Source of the DNA: a virus
IMG/VR virus record: IMGVR_UViG_3300037258_000847
Coordinates: 1-40,188 of that record
DNA: 40,188 bases
Direction: 5' to 3' (one strand)
The position numbers and the translations under genes were made by a program. Under the pieces are notes generated by a model, which ran no database searches, was not told the origin of the DNA, and was given only the letters and a program-made list of their open reading frames with translations. Shown here in pieces: positions 16,202 through 22,730 of this stretch (position 1 is its first letter; each line of letters opens with the position of its first letter).

Positions 16202-16357
16202 GTGAGCAGTGACCGCGAGGAGATTGAAAAATGTTTAACACCGCACCCGATGCTCCCCTACTGGATACTTCCATTGGCTTATTGGGGAGGATGGGCTTGC
16301 ATCGGTTTGATCGGCGTAGCCGTTGCGTATTTTCTTTATCGTGCGGTCTGGCGCTGA
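16202..16357 (+). CDS. Small two-part membrane peptide
   Basis: Encodes 51 residues from the GTG at 16202: a charged head (SSDREEIEKCLTPHP) and one or two tightly packed hydrophobic segments (MLPYWILPLAYWGGWACIGL, then IGVAVAYFLYRAVWR). The clean amphipathic head plus membrane tail makes this frame more convincing than the overlapping 62-aa frame at 16231-16419. It starts 11 bases after the previous stop. Possibly a lysis- or exclusion-type membrane peptide; that is a guess. Confidence 0.55.
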   Translation: MSSDREEIEKCLTPHPMLPYWILPLAYWGGWACIGLIGVAVAYFLYRAVWR

Positions 16358-16421
16358 TAAGCGAAAAGAGAACGGGAGAAAACTCGTCTGATGATACTGG
16401 CATTATAGGGAGCAGTTGAAA

Positions 16422-16697
16422 ATGTTCGTAGCAATCACACTTTGGTATTTTTTTGGGACGGTATGCATGGTGAACGGCCCCGCAGATTGTGAGCGCATCG
16501 TATTTGATACTCCGCGCGTCGCTGCTTTTTACAAAGAGGTCGCACCTTCTTCTTTCCGCAGTTTTGGCGAATGCGTTGCCGCGTTAAGCAAATGGACAAA
16601 TACCGCGCCGGTCAAGGTCATGGGGTCGGAATGGGTCGAGGCTGGTTGCACCAATAAACATCAACCAAATGCGGCGGGCAGTTCAGATGGCCGCTGA
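16422..16697 (+). CDS. Small secreted cysteine protein
   Basis: Encodes 91 residues from the ATG at 16422, with AGGGAGC well placed upstream. The N-terminus (FVAITLWYFFGTVCMVNG) is a signal-peptide-like segment. The exported part contains cysteines in ADCERI, GECVAAL and EAGCTNK. The layout resembles the small secreted proteins at 16734 and 19111, so these may be diverged members of one accessory family. Function unknown. Confidence 0.6.
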   Translation: MFVAITLWYFFGTVCMVNGPADCERIVFDTPRVAAFYKEVAPSSFRSFGECVAALSKWTNTAPVKVMGSEWVEAGCTNKHQPNAAGSSDGR

Positions 16698-16733
16698 ATT
16701 TCGCACTCATGGGCAACAACAAAAGGACGGGCC

Positions 16734-16941
16734 ATGATTTTTGTTCTCAAGGGCGCGCTGCTGCTCTGCGTTGCCCCAGTTGTGAATTGCGGGAGCGTTG
16801 AAACCGCCTTTGACTACATGCTGCGCTGCAGGTCGGTCTACAAAATTCTATATTGACGTGCCGAGAGATCGCGACGACCCGCTCTCGCCCACCTGCTGGG
16901 TTGCACCGGAAAATGCCGAGCCTGATCCGCCGACAAGCTAA
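16734..16941 (+). pseudogene. Frameshifted small secreted protein
   Basis: The ATG at 16734 opens a signal-peptide-like protein (IFVLKGALLLCVAPVVNCG) that reaches a TGA at 16854-16856 after 40 codons. In the -1 frame the reading continues from the AAAA run at 16842-16845 as FYIDVPRDRDDPLSPTCWVA and ends at the TAA at 16939-16941. Both halves are cysteine-containing and together give a protein of the same size as its neighbours. A single indel in the A-run, a sequencing error or a frameshift signal could explain it; the heptamer is not a classical slippery site, so an indel is most likely. Confidence 0.5.
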
Positions 16942-16956
16942 ACAAAGAGTGCGACG

Positions 16957-17226
16957 ATGACTGTGGCGCAAAAACTGACTTTAGGGATGGAGCCGAGCGA
17001 GCGCCGCGCACTTGATATCATCGGGCTTGTCAGCGAGCAGGCTGATGAAATCGAGGCGCTGCAAAAGGCTCTGGACGAAATGACGCGACGATGCCATGCG
17101 GCTGAGTACGGCCAGATCAACGGGCACTTCCTGTTTTCGCCAAATCAGCTATTGAGTTATGTCGAAAAGATAAAGGCCGCCTGGGAAGTATCTCGCGATC
17201 GTGGGCAAGGAGCGGTAGAAAAATGA
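16957..17226 (+). CDS. Hypothetical helical protein
   Basis: Encodes 89 residues from the ATG at 16957. The sequence is acidic and helical (SEQADEIEALQKALDEMTRR), with a second part containing FLFSPNQLLSYVEKIKAAWE. There is no signal peptide. It is coupled through ATGA to the lipoprotein gene downstream. No family is recognised. Confidence 0.55.
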   Translation: MTVAQKLTLGMEPSERRALDIIGLVSEQADEIEALQKALDEMTRRCHAAEYGQINGHFLFSPNQLLSYVEKIKAAWEVSRDRGQGAVEK

Positions 17227-17678
17227 TCAGTCGAACGGCAGTCTTAATCAGCACGCTTGTGGTTTCTGCTTGTGGGTATCTCCCACCATCACCAGCCGCA
17301 AAAGGCATTGCGGAGGCTTTTGAGAAGGGAGTGGTATACTTGACTCAGCAAAATAGCAACCCTAGAACCGCGCCGCGTGACAGGCCGGTGCGACAGGGCG
17401 ACGGCTCACGGGCCGCCGCCCTTCTGTCTCGTCGGCGGCACAACTGGGAATACGGCACCAGGGCGGAGCGACGTAAGCGCCTTGAAGATGCCATTCGCTT
17501 CACGGGCGAGTTCATGAAGACCCTCGATCACTGGGCGAAACCCTATCCCTGGAGCGAAGTTCAAGGCGAGGAAGAATCGCGCCGGAATTTCGGTTCCGAG
17601 CGGGACTTTCAAGAAACCGGGGATTCCGATGACCATTTGTCCGTCGCGTTCGATGATGATTTGGAAATTGGCGACTGA
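17223..17678 (+). CDS. Lipoprotein N-terminus running into an antisense gene, probably truncated
   Basis: The ATG at 17223 (ATGA overlap) gives a classical lipoprotein signal: ISRTAVLISTLVVSACGYLP, with the lipobox cysteine at residue 17. About 45 residues of low-complexity exported sequence follow. From base 17406 on, the frame is antisense to the well-supported leftward gene 17406-18218, and the amino acids become arginine-rich and unstructured. The most economical reading is a small lipoprotein whose 3' end was replaced when the leftward gene arrived. A lysis spanin role was considered, but there is no supporting partner. Confidence 0.45.
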   Translation: MISRTAVLISTLVVSACGYLPPSPAAKGIAEAFEKGVVYLTQQNSNPRTAPRDRPVRQGDGSRAAALLSRRRHNWEYGTRAERRKRLEDAIRFTGEFMKTLDHWAKPYPWSEVQGEEESRRNFGSERDFQETGDSDDHLSVAFDDDLEIGD

Positions 17679-18218
17679 CTCTGGAATGTTTGGCCCTAGA
17701 AGATCGCGAAGCGGCACGCTCGCTCCGGCAAGCACAGGCAACAAGGCTTGATGCTTGTCGGCTATGTCGAGATCGTGAATGGCGCGAAGTGCGATGTTGC
17801 CGCCCTTGTATGGTTTCAGAGCTTCGATGTATTGCACCACGTCTAGCCCAGCGCGGTGAATTTTTCTCGCCTTAATTGTCTCCGACAAATCGGCGGGAGT
17901 ATTGCAAAACGGAAAATAAACCTCCTTCGCGCTCTTGCCGTTGATGGTGACCAGATCGCACATCAGCAAGTCCAACGCGGTGCGAAGATTGTGCACCACA
18001 TCTCCGATCGTCGCGGAGAATTTCGTCGGGACTGGTTTTCGGATTCTCGCGTTCCAAGATTGCGTCCCCATCTGTTCGTACAAGCCACCTGGAAACGGCT
18101 CGACCACGATGGCGCAAGGCTTGCTGTTAAGGTAGGCTACCGCTTCGCGGTCGAACTCTTGAAGATGTTCGGCGGCTCGTTCGAGTTTAAGCTTCGACGC
18201 CTCAAACGGTGCGATCAT
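17406..18218 (-). CDS. Conserved hypothetical protein (FEASKLKLERA type)
   Basis: Encodes 270 residues from the ATG at 18218; the 42 codons upstream are in the shadow of another gene. The start (FEASKLKLERAAEHLQEF), the central GDVVHNLRTALDLLMCDLV and the IHDLDIADKHQALLPVL motif match a conserved bacterial family of unknown function that recurs in alphaproteobacterial genomes. It is soluble and has no known catalytic motif. It stands alone on this strand, its start overlaps the divergent gene at 18217 and its 3' end lies over the lipoprotein gene. It is probably a recently acquired accessory gene. Confidence 0.7.
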   Translation of the reverse strand: MIAPFEASKLKLERAAEHLQEFDREAVAYLNSKPCAIVVEPFPGGLYEQMGTQSWNARIRKPVPTKFSATIGDVVHNLRTALDLLMCDLVTINGKSAKEVYFPFCNTPADLSETIKARKIHRAGLDVVQYIEALKPYKGGNIALRAIHDLDIADKHQALLPVLAGASVPLRDLLGPNIPESVANFQIIIERDGQMVIGIPGFLKVPLGTEIPARFFLALNFAPGIGFRPVIEGLHELAREANGIFKALTSLRPGAVFPVVPPTRQKGGGP

Positions 18219-18405
18219 GGCGAAACGCTCTAAGGGAAATACCGAAATCGAACTCGTTCCCGATGCGTGGCCGCGCTTCGAGAAATTCATCACCGAAATA
18301 GTTAAAGCCCCGCCGCAGCATCGGGCCGCGACCGGCAGGAGCATGACTCCGAACGGCGGCCCGGCGCAATCGAAGAAACGCCGAAAGCCGTCTGATCGCC
18401 TTTAG
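18217..18405 (+). CDS. Small conserved phage protein
   Basis: Encodes 62 residues from the ATG at 18217. This start codon shares the CATG palindrome with the start of the leftward gene at 18218, so the two genes diverge from the same four bases. The pattern EIELVPDAWPRFEKFITEIV followed by PPQHR matches a small protein frequent in alphaproteobacterial prophages. The C-terminus is basic. Function unknown. Confidence 0.6.
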   Translation: MAKRSKGNTEIELVPDAWPRFEKFITEIVKAPPQHRAATGRSMTPNGGPAQSKKRRKPSDRL

Positions 18406-18932
18406 TTTTTGGGCCTCATATTTCCGGGGGACAGCGGTTCGATATTCATTGGCGTTCCCACCGGCATCATATCTTCGGCGACCAGGCAATTGACTGATCT
18501 AAAAATCTCTCTGGGTTTGCCCCATGGATCGCGAGATAAAACGCGTTCACTACATTGGCCGATATGACCGAGGATTGTTACTTCGCACCAACTGAGCGAC
18601 TGGCAGTGCAAGAGATAATCGCGCAGCCTCTGGCTACCGTTTTCGGTTACAAGCTTGACGGTCATGTAATCGGGATTTTGAGAAGGATCTGGATAGTCAA
18701 GCGCGGTACGCGAATAATAGAGGCGACCGTCATCATGAATAAGAGTGCTGTAAAAACCGGAAACGGCAATTTTAGTTTCGCTGTCTAAGTATGGTTGTCC
18801 CTCATGGAGGCTCAACTCTCTTATCGAAATCTGTTTATATCCGAGCTGTTCTCCGAACGCATTATCGTATTCGGCCAGCGCAAACGCGCTGACGACCGCC
18901 AGCATAAGCGCCATTCGGCGTTTTGGATCCAC
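18402..18932 (-). CDS. Secreted hypothetical protein
   Basis: Encodes 176 residues from the start at 18932. A signal peptide (MALMLAVVSAFALAEYDNAF) precedes a strand-rich domain with repeated short beta runs (ETKIAVSGFYSTLIHDDGRL, WCEVTILGHIGQC) that could be OB-like. Three cysteines, at CQSLSWC and GQC, could form a disulfide. Its stop overlaps that of the convergent gene at 18405. It is an accessory gene of unknown function. Confidence 0.6.
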   Translation of the reverse strand: MDPKRRMALMLAVVSAFALAEYDNAFGEQLGYKQISIRELSLHEGQPYLDSETKIAVSGFYSTLIHDDGRLYYSRTALDYPDPSQNPDYMTVKLVTENGSQRLRDYLLHCQSLSWCEVTILGHIGQCSERVLSRDPWGKPREIFRSVNCLVAEDMMPVGTPMNIEPLSPGNMRPKN

Positions 18933-19013
18933 GGCTCTCGATCCCTCTCACCGTTAGGTGAGCCCCAGAAAAAGCGCATCGTTCTTTTCCGATGGCGACT
19001 ATAACAAGACGTG

Positions 19014-19054
19014 CTAAAATAGAAACGGCCCGCGGTGCCAGCCTGGGGGGCCGT
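19014..19054 (-). terminator. Hairpin with leftward T-tract
   Basis: ACGGCCC (19025-19031) pairs with GGGCCGT (19048-19054). Read leftward, the stem is followed by TTTCTATTTT, the form of a Rho-independent terminator for transcripts coming from the right. A near copy lies at 19353-19390. In the rightward sense no T-run follows. Confidence 0.5.
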
Positions 19055-19080
19055 GGTAGCGATGTCTGTGATTCCGCTCG

Positions 19081-19100
19081 CGCGTAATCCTTAATACGCG
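19081..19100. repeat. Short perfect inverted repeat
   Basis: CGCGTA (19081-19086) and TACGCG (19095-19100) form a perfect 6-bp dyad with an 8-base centre, ending 10 bases before the start at 19111. It sits directly in front of the AGGGGG ribosome site and could be an operator or an mRNA hairpin limiting access. Confidence 0.4.
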
Positions 19101-19110
19101 TCAGGGGGAA

Positions 19111-19356
19111 ATGATGATGATATTTGCGTTATTTCTTTGCGTTGCGACGATGGGAACCTGTGAAATACAGAACCCGCCGCGAATGACATCTGCAGGCATG
19201 ATGCCCGGAATTACGTACAACACGCTTGCCGCTTGCGAGCAGAGCATTGGTAGCAAGCTCGGGCCGCCAGATAAGAGTGGGCATTTTCAGGCGGCTGGTG
19301 GCATGTACTACGAATGCCGTGGCAAACACGTTGATACATGGCAACCACCGCGCTAA
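19111..19356 (+). CDS. Small secreted cysteine protein, isolated cassette
   Basis: Encodes 81 residues from the ATG at 19111; in-frame ATGs at 19114 and 19117 follow AGGGGG at better spacing, so the true start may be either. A signal peptide (MIFALFLCVATMGTCEIQ) precedes a short exported part with cysteines in LAACEQS and YYECRGK. The hairpins at 19014-19054 and 19353-19390 flank it, making a stand-alone cassette. It resembles the proteins at 16422 and 16734 in layout. Confidence 0.6.
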   Translation: MMMIFALFLCVATMGTCEIQNPPRMTSAGMMPGITYNTLAACEQSIGSKLGPPDKSGHFQAAGGMYYECRGKHVDTWQPPR

Positions 19357-19390
19357 AATGAAATCGGCCCGGACTGCCATCCGAGCCGAT
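19353..19390 (-). terminator. Hairpin with leftward T-tract, copy two
   Basis: ATCGGCCCGGA (19363-19373) pairs with TCCGAGCCGAT (19380-19390) with one mismatch around the loop CTGCCA. Read leftward it is followed by TTTCATTTTAG. It would end transcripts from the leftward gene at 19552-19809. It starts 7 bases after the stop of the 19111 gene, so it may act in both directions. Confidence 0.6.
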
Positions 19391-19463
19391 CAAATATAGA
19401 GTAGAGAATCGCAGATACCTTCCGCGCGGAAATCTTATACCGCGCGCGGAGGCGCTTGTCACG

Positions 19464-19670
19464 ATGGACGATCAACTTTCTTCTGAGTTTTTGGCTTGGC
19501 TTCTCAAAGTGCACGCAGAAGAAAAGCAACGATTGAAACCGCTGCTAGACGCTACTTTTTTTGCGGACCAAAACCTTCGGCAACCAGAAGGGCGCAAAGT
19601 GCGCGGGCGCACACCCCATTCATTAGATACGGACCAAACGTCTCAGATTTCGTCGCAAGCATCAGAATGA
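19464..19670 (+). CDS. Doubtful small ORF
   Basis: Encodes 68 residues from the ATG at 19464, preceded by GGAGGC. The first 35 residues look natural (SSEFLAWLLKVHAEEKQRLK). The last 40 are antisense to the better supported leftward gene 19552-19809 and look random. It may be a truncated gene whose 3' end was lost, as suggested for the lipoprotein at 17223. Confidence 0.3.
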   Translation: MDDQLSSEFLAWLLKVHAEEKQRLKPLLDATFFADQNLRQPEGRKVRGRTPHSLDTDQTSQISSQASE

Positions 19671-19809
19671 AATGGGATAGGGCCGTACTCTTTCCATTGA
19701 GGCTCAGTATCTCATCGCCGCTGTCGTAATGTGATTTGGCGTGGACAACAGTTAGTTCGTTGATCGCTGGACGATATTTTTGGAAATTAGCTTCAGTTTC
19801 GCTTGTCAT
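19552..19809 (-). CDS. Conserved small hypothetical protein
   Basis: Encodes 85 residues from the ATG at 19809, with AGGAG upstream at good spacing. It has helical, ordered sequence (FQKYRPAINELTVVHAK, SLNGKSTALSHFILMLATKS, then FGPYLMNGVCARALCALLVA ending EGFGPQKK). I have seen this kind of C-terminal pattern in alphaproteobacterial hypothetical proteins, but I know no function. The terminator-like hairpin at 19353-19390 lies downstream. Confidence 0.55.
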   Translation of the reverse strand: MTSETEANFQKYRPAINELTVVHAKSHYDSGDEILSLNGKSTALSHFILMLATKSETFGPYLMNGVCARALCALLVAEGFGPQKK

Positions 19810-19853
19810 GACATTCGCTCCTAGTTTGCTTGGCAGCTTCTAGGATAGCGATG

Positions 19854-19883
19854 GCGGGGACGGGCGTCATTGCCCGTCCCCGC
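19854..19883. terminator. Strong perfect 12-bp hairpin
   Basis: GCGGGGACGGGC (19854-19865) and GCCCGTCCCCGC (19872-19883) pair perfectly around GTCATT. It lies between the transposase stop and the leftward gene start. There is no T-run on either side, so the terminator reading is tentative; a transposon-end or mRNA-stability role is also possible. Confidence 0.45.
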
Positions 19884-19918
19884 TATCAAATGGCAGTTCA
19901 AATTGAATAGGGTCGTCG

Positions 19919-19951
19919 CGTTCGTCTGGCTGTTTCTTGGGCCAGCGAACG
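19919..19951. terminator. Hairpin after the transposase gene
   Basis: CGTTCGTCTGGC (19919-19930) pairs with GCCAGCGAACG (19941-19951) with one bulged T, giving 11 base pairs around a 10-base loop. It starts 19 bases after the transposase stop in the direction of transcription. A T-run is lacking. It is probably a transcript-end structure. Confidence 0.4.
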
Positions 19952-19969
19952 AAAGGACGCGCCTTCGGC

Positions 19970-20908
19970 TTAGGCGTGTTTTTCGTTAGTACTCCGATAG
20001 GTCAACCGCTTGCCGGTGATGCCCTTGAGCAGGCGGGCGGTGCGCTCTTTGTCGTCCACGCCAAGCGCCATGCGCTCGTTGTACCGGAAATCGAACTCGG
20101 CAAGATAACGCTTCAAATGTTGCTGGCTGACATGGTGATAGGTGCCGATGATCCCGCGCTTGAGGATCGAGAAATAGCCCTCAATCGTGTTGGTGTGCAC
20201 GTCGCCGCGAACGTACTCGTCGGCGCTGTGGTTAATCGTTTCGTGGTGGGCAAACTTTTTGCCAGCGTGATAATATTGGCCACCTTCGTCCGTCATCAGC
20301 GCCGACTTGCTATGGAGTTGTTCGGCCAAGATCGGGCCAAGCGTCTTACCGTTGACCTCTGGAACATGGAACGAGCGGACCTTGCCGCCGCGTTCGACGA
20401 GAGAGAATGCCGCTTCCTTGCCAGCGCCGCCGATGTTGCGCTTGTTGCGTTTGCCGACGTGCTTGTTCTTTTCCTTGCCTCCAATCCAAGTTTCGTCGGC
20501 CTCGACGATCTTGCCTTCGCCGCCCATCGGGCCGGGGAACTTGCCTTCGCGCATGGCTTCCCGAACGCGGTGCATCATGAACCACGCCGATTTGTAAGTG
20601 ATGCCGAGCATCCGGTGCATCTGATGCGCCGAAATGCCCTTTTTGGACGAGCACATCAGGAACGCGGCCAACAGCCACTTGTTGATCGGGATATGCGAAC
20701 GCTCGAACAGCGTGCCGACCGTCACCGTGAATTGCTTCCGGCATTCCTTCGCGTTGCACTGCCATTGACCCGGACGGCTCGCCATGGCGGTCGCGTTGCC
20801 GATGCTGCCGCAGTACCCGCAAACCGGCTTGTCGCCCCACAGATGGGCCTCAAGCCATTGGCGAGCCTTCGTAGCGTCTTGGAAAATCGGGTTGTTCAGG
20901 GCAGACAT
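19970..20908 (-). CDS. IS1595-family (ISXO2-like) transposase
   Basis: Encodes 312 residues from the ATG at 20908. The N-terminal zinc ribbon (VCGYCGSIGNA, then QCNAKECRKQFTVTVGTLFE) is followed by a helical region with KKGISAHQMHRMLGITYKSA. The DDE_Tnp_IS1595 domain shows VEADETWIGGKEKNKH (first D), ALMTDEGGQYYHAG (second D) and HTNTIEGYFSILKRGIIGTY (last acidic residue), so the enzyme looks intact and full length. Clear terminal inverted repeats were not found by eye in the flanks, so the element's borders are uncertain. It sits at the junction of the early and late arms. Confidence 0.92.
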   Translation of the reverse strand: MSALNNPIFQDATKARQWLEAHLWGDKPVCGYCGSIGNATAMASRPGQWQCNAKECRKQFTVTVGTLFERSHIPINKWLLAAFLMCSSKKGISAHQMHRMLGITYKSAWFMMHRVREAMREGKFPGPMGGEGKIVEADETWIGGKEKNKHVGKRNKRNIGGAGKEAAFSLVERGGKVRSFHVPEVNGKTLGPILAEQLHSKSALMTDEGGQYYHAGKKFAHHETINHSADEYVRGDVHTNTIEGYFSILKRGIIGTYHHVSQQHLKRYLAEFDFRYNERMALGVDDKERTARLLKGITGKRLTYRSTNEKHA

Positions 20909-20939
20909 GGCGCAATCTCCGAAAAGCCAGTAAAATAAG

Positions 20940-20966
20940 CCTATAGGAGACCGTTTGCTGAGTCAA
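20940..20966 (-). promoter_or_regulatory. Weak candidate promoter of the transposase
   Basis: On the leftward strand TTGACT (20966-20961) is followed by TATAGG at a spacing of 15, or TAGGCT at 17. It lies about 30 bases before the transposase start. The -35 box is good and the -10 box is poor. Confidence 0.3.
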
Positions 20967-21010
20967 GTATATAATTCCCTTTGAGAAGGGGAGAGCTAAC
21001 CAAGGTTAAT

Positions 21011-21274
21011 GTGAGCCCGATGTCGATTTCGGAACTCGCTACGCTTTACATGGATCACCATGTGATGGTGACCTGGTATCCAGGACCGCCGCGTCAAATC
21101 CGCACTTTGGTCGTCGATGGCTCTGAGGGCGTTTTTCCTAGCAGCAATGATTCGTACTATATTTTTGCTGCCGCGCTCAAACGCGCCGACCGTATATTGG
21201 ACGACAAGATGGCCGAACTTAACCGCGAGGCTACGGCGCCTGGTATCGCGGATACTAAATCCTACAAGAGATAA
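21011..21274 (+). CDS. Hypothetical protein
   Basis: Encodes 87 residues from the GTG at 21011; the ATG at 21020 and a TTG at 20981 are alternatives. The sequence has a small strand-rich core (HHVMVTWYPGPPRQIRTLVV) and a C-terminal helix (AAALKRADRILDDKMAELNR). No family is recognised. It is the last rightward gene before the late operon and ends 26 bases from the end of that operon. Confidence 0.5.
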   Translation: MSPMSISELATLYMDHHVMVTWYPGPPRQIRTLVVDGSEGVFPSSNDSYYIFAAALKRADRILDDKMAELNREATAPGIADTKSYKR

Positions 21275-21299
21275 GCGCGATGACAACGATTTGGTACCC

Positions 21300-21428
21300 T
21301 TACTCGTCTGGCGGCGTCTCGAGCCAAGGATGACTTGGCGGCTTCCCGGAATTGGATTCCTCGGCCAACGACAGCAGCAGCGCCGCCGCAACGACGCCGA
21401 GCGCGGCGATGATCGCGAGAACGCTCAC
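21300..21428 (-). CDS. 42-aa membrane peptide at the end of the late operon
   Basis: A GTG at 21428 overlaps the stop of the YkuD-like gene (GTGA). The peptide starts with a membrane segment (SVLAIIAALGVVAAALLLSL) and ends with a short polar tail (AEESNSGKPPSHPWLE). Length and topology suit a lysis-associated or small anchor peptide. It is the last gene of the leftward operon. Confidence 0.5.
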   Translation of the reverse strand: MSVLAIIAALGVVAAALLLSLAEESNSGKPPSHPWLETPPDE

Positions 21429-22285
21429 GCCCCGGCGTACCTTCTGGCGCGCCGCCAGTAGCGGGCGTGGACGTACCTGCGGCGCGCGCGCCGCGCGCGC
21501 GGCTCGTCATCCGTCGCAACGACGGACGCCGGATCGACGATCCTGACGACGACAACCTTGTCGGCCACCGGCGATATCCTCGCCCCGTCGGCGTCGACGT
21601 GAAGGAAGGCGCGGCCGCCGTCCATCATCGCCAGTACGGCGCCGCGGACGAAGGCCCAGTCGTCGCGCTCGACGGCGAGGCAACCCTCCGTGACCAAGCG
21701 GCCGTTGGGGTCGGCGTGGATCTCGACGCCCTCGCGGTAGCGGTGCAACCTCGGGTCCCAGACCGTGGCGTCGTGGTTTATGGCGATGGCACCGTGCCTG
21801 GCTCCCCACCTGCCGACGTCGCGGGTGAGCGGCCAGTCGCCGTAGGGCAGGCTCCAGCCCGCCCCGCCGGAGCCGAACCTGACCCGGCGGCCACCGACGT
21901 CGAGGGTTCCCACCATCCTGGCCGGAGCCGGGGCGGCGACGAGGCCGTGAAGCTCATCGGCGAGGCCGTCGGTCAGGCCTTGGACTATTCCGACGAGAAG
22001 GCCGACGGGGGCGGGAAGCGGCGGCGGCGCCGTCTGGCGCCTCGTCGGGGACGCCGAGGCGTGCCTGCGGGTCTTGTGGCGGGAACGCGCCACGGCGCGC
22101 CTCTGAGGCGCGGCCGTCCACTCTGCGCGACGTCCAGGCTTGCCCCTCGAAACGTCCAGCGGGTAGGGCGGGATCGCGGCGACGTCAACGAAAGTCTGGC
22201 GATCCTGGACCGCCGGATGCCGGCTGGCCAATGCTGGCGTAGCCGTGACCGCCAACGCGACGGCGACGATGATTGCCTGCTTCAT
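21425..22285 (-). CDS. Secreted YkuD/L,D-transpeptidase-like protein
   Basis: Encodes 286 residues from the ATG at 22285, with GAGAGGGGAAC upstream; the 55 codons before it belong to another frame. A signal peptide (KQAIIVAVALAVTATPALAS) precedes a basic, proline-rich linker of about 80 residues. The catalytic-looking domain shows HGAIAINHD, GVEIHADPNGRLVTEGCLAV and W. The histidine in EIHA and the cysteine in TEGC are placed as in YkuD-fold enzymes, which cut or exchange peptidoglycan cross-links. The fold assignment is moderate. The C-terminus is strongly arginine-rich. It belongs to the lysis/cell-wall set of the late operon. Confidence 0.55.
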   Translation of the reverse strand: MKQAIIVAVALAVTATPALASRHPAVQDRQTFVDVAAIPPYPLDVSRGKPGRRAEWTAAPQRRAVARSRHKTRRHASASPTRRQTAPPPLPAPVGLLVGIVQGLTDGLADELHGLVAAPAPARMVGTLDVGGRRVRFGSGGAGWSLPYGDWPLTRDVGRWGARHGAIAINHDATVWDPRLHRYREGVEIHADPNGRLVTEGCLAVERDDWAFVRGAVLAMMDGGRAFLHVDADGARISPVADKVVVVRIVDPASVVATDDEPRARRARRRYVHARYWRRARRYAGA

Positions 22286-22718
22286 GTAGTTCCCCTCTCG
22301 ATGCCCAACTGTGGCCGCAGGCCGTGCTGCCTCCGGCTTCCACATGCCCGTAGTCCGAATTGCACCAGTCGCCGCCGCTGAAAAGATTATGTCGCTTGGC
22401 GATCGCCGACATCGCCGCGCGTCCAGGAAGGCGGCAACGAGCGTCAACAACGCCGCGGCGAAATTGGCATAAATCTATGGCCATCGAGCAAGAGTGTTTG
22501 TGATCTTGGGCGCAGACGCCGGGTCTGTAGCCACCCATAAATTTTATGGACGAGCCGGCAGCTTCCAGATCGCGGATCAATGCTTGGAATTGAGCGGCAT
22601 ATTTTGAGGAAACGGTGGCCTTGGCGCCGGCGGCGGACGTGATCGTTTCTGCCCTTGCGGATGCCGTGAGGACGACAGCGCAAAGCAAAGCCGCGGCGAG
22701 CGGCTTGATCGGCGTCAT
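22185..22718 (-). CDS. Secreted M15-like D,D/L,D-peptidase
   Basis: Encodes 177 residues from the ATG at 22718. A signal peptide (MTPIKPLAAALLCAVVLTAS, then ARA) is followed by an M15-type zinc peptidase core: IKFMGGYRPG, then DHKHSCSMAIDLC giving the metal ligands His and Asp, then DYGHVEAGG with the third His. This fold cleaves peptidoglycan peptides. The last about 33 residues, from 22285 down to 22185, overlap the next gene in another frame and look random, so the original stop may have been lost by a small deletion. Six cysteines suggest disulfides in the periplasm. Confidence 0.7.
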   Translation of the reverse strand: MTPIKPLAAALLCAVVLTASARAETITSAAGAKATVSSKYAAQFQALIRDLEAAGSSIKFMGGYRPGVCAQDHKHSCSMAIDLCQFRRGVVDARCRLPGRAAMSAIAKRHNLFSGGDWCNSDYGHVEAGGSTACGHSWASRGELHEAGNHRRRRVGGHGYASIGQPASGGPGSPDFR

Positions 22719-22730
22719 GATTTCAGGAGA

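Noticed and set aside
16231-16419. 62-aa ORF MFNTAPDAP...
   Set aside because: The overlapping frame from GTG 16202 gives a much more natural charged head plus membrane segment.
19937-20938. 333-aa + strand ORF opposite the transposase
   Set aside because: Antisense of a complete IS1595 transposase with all catalytic motifs.
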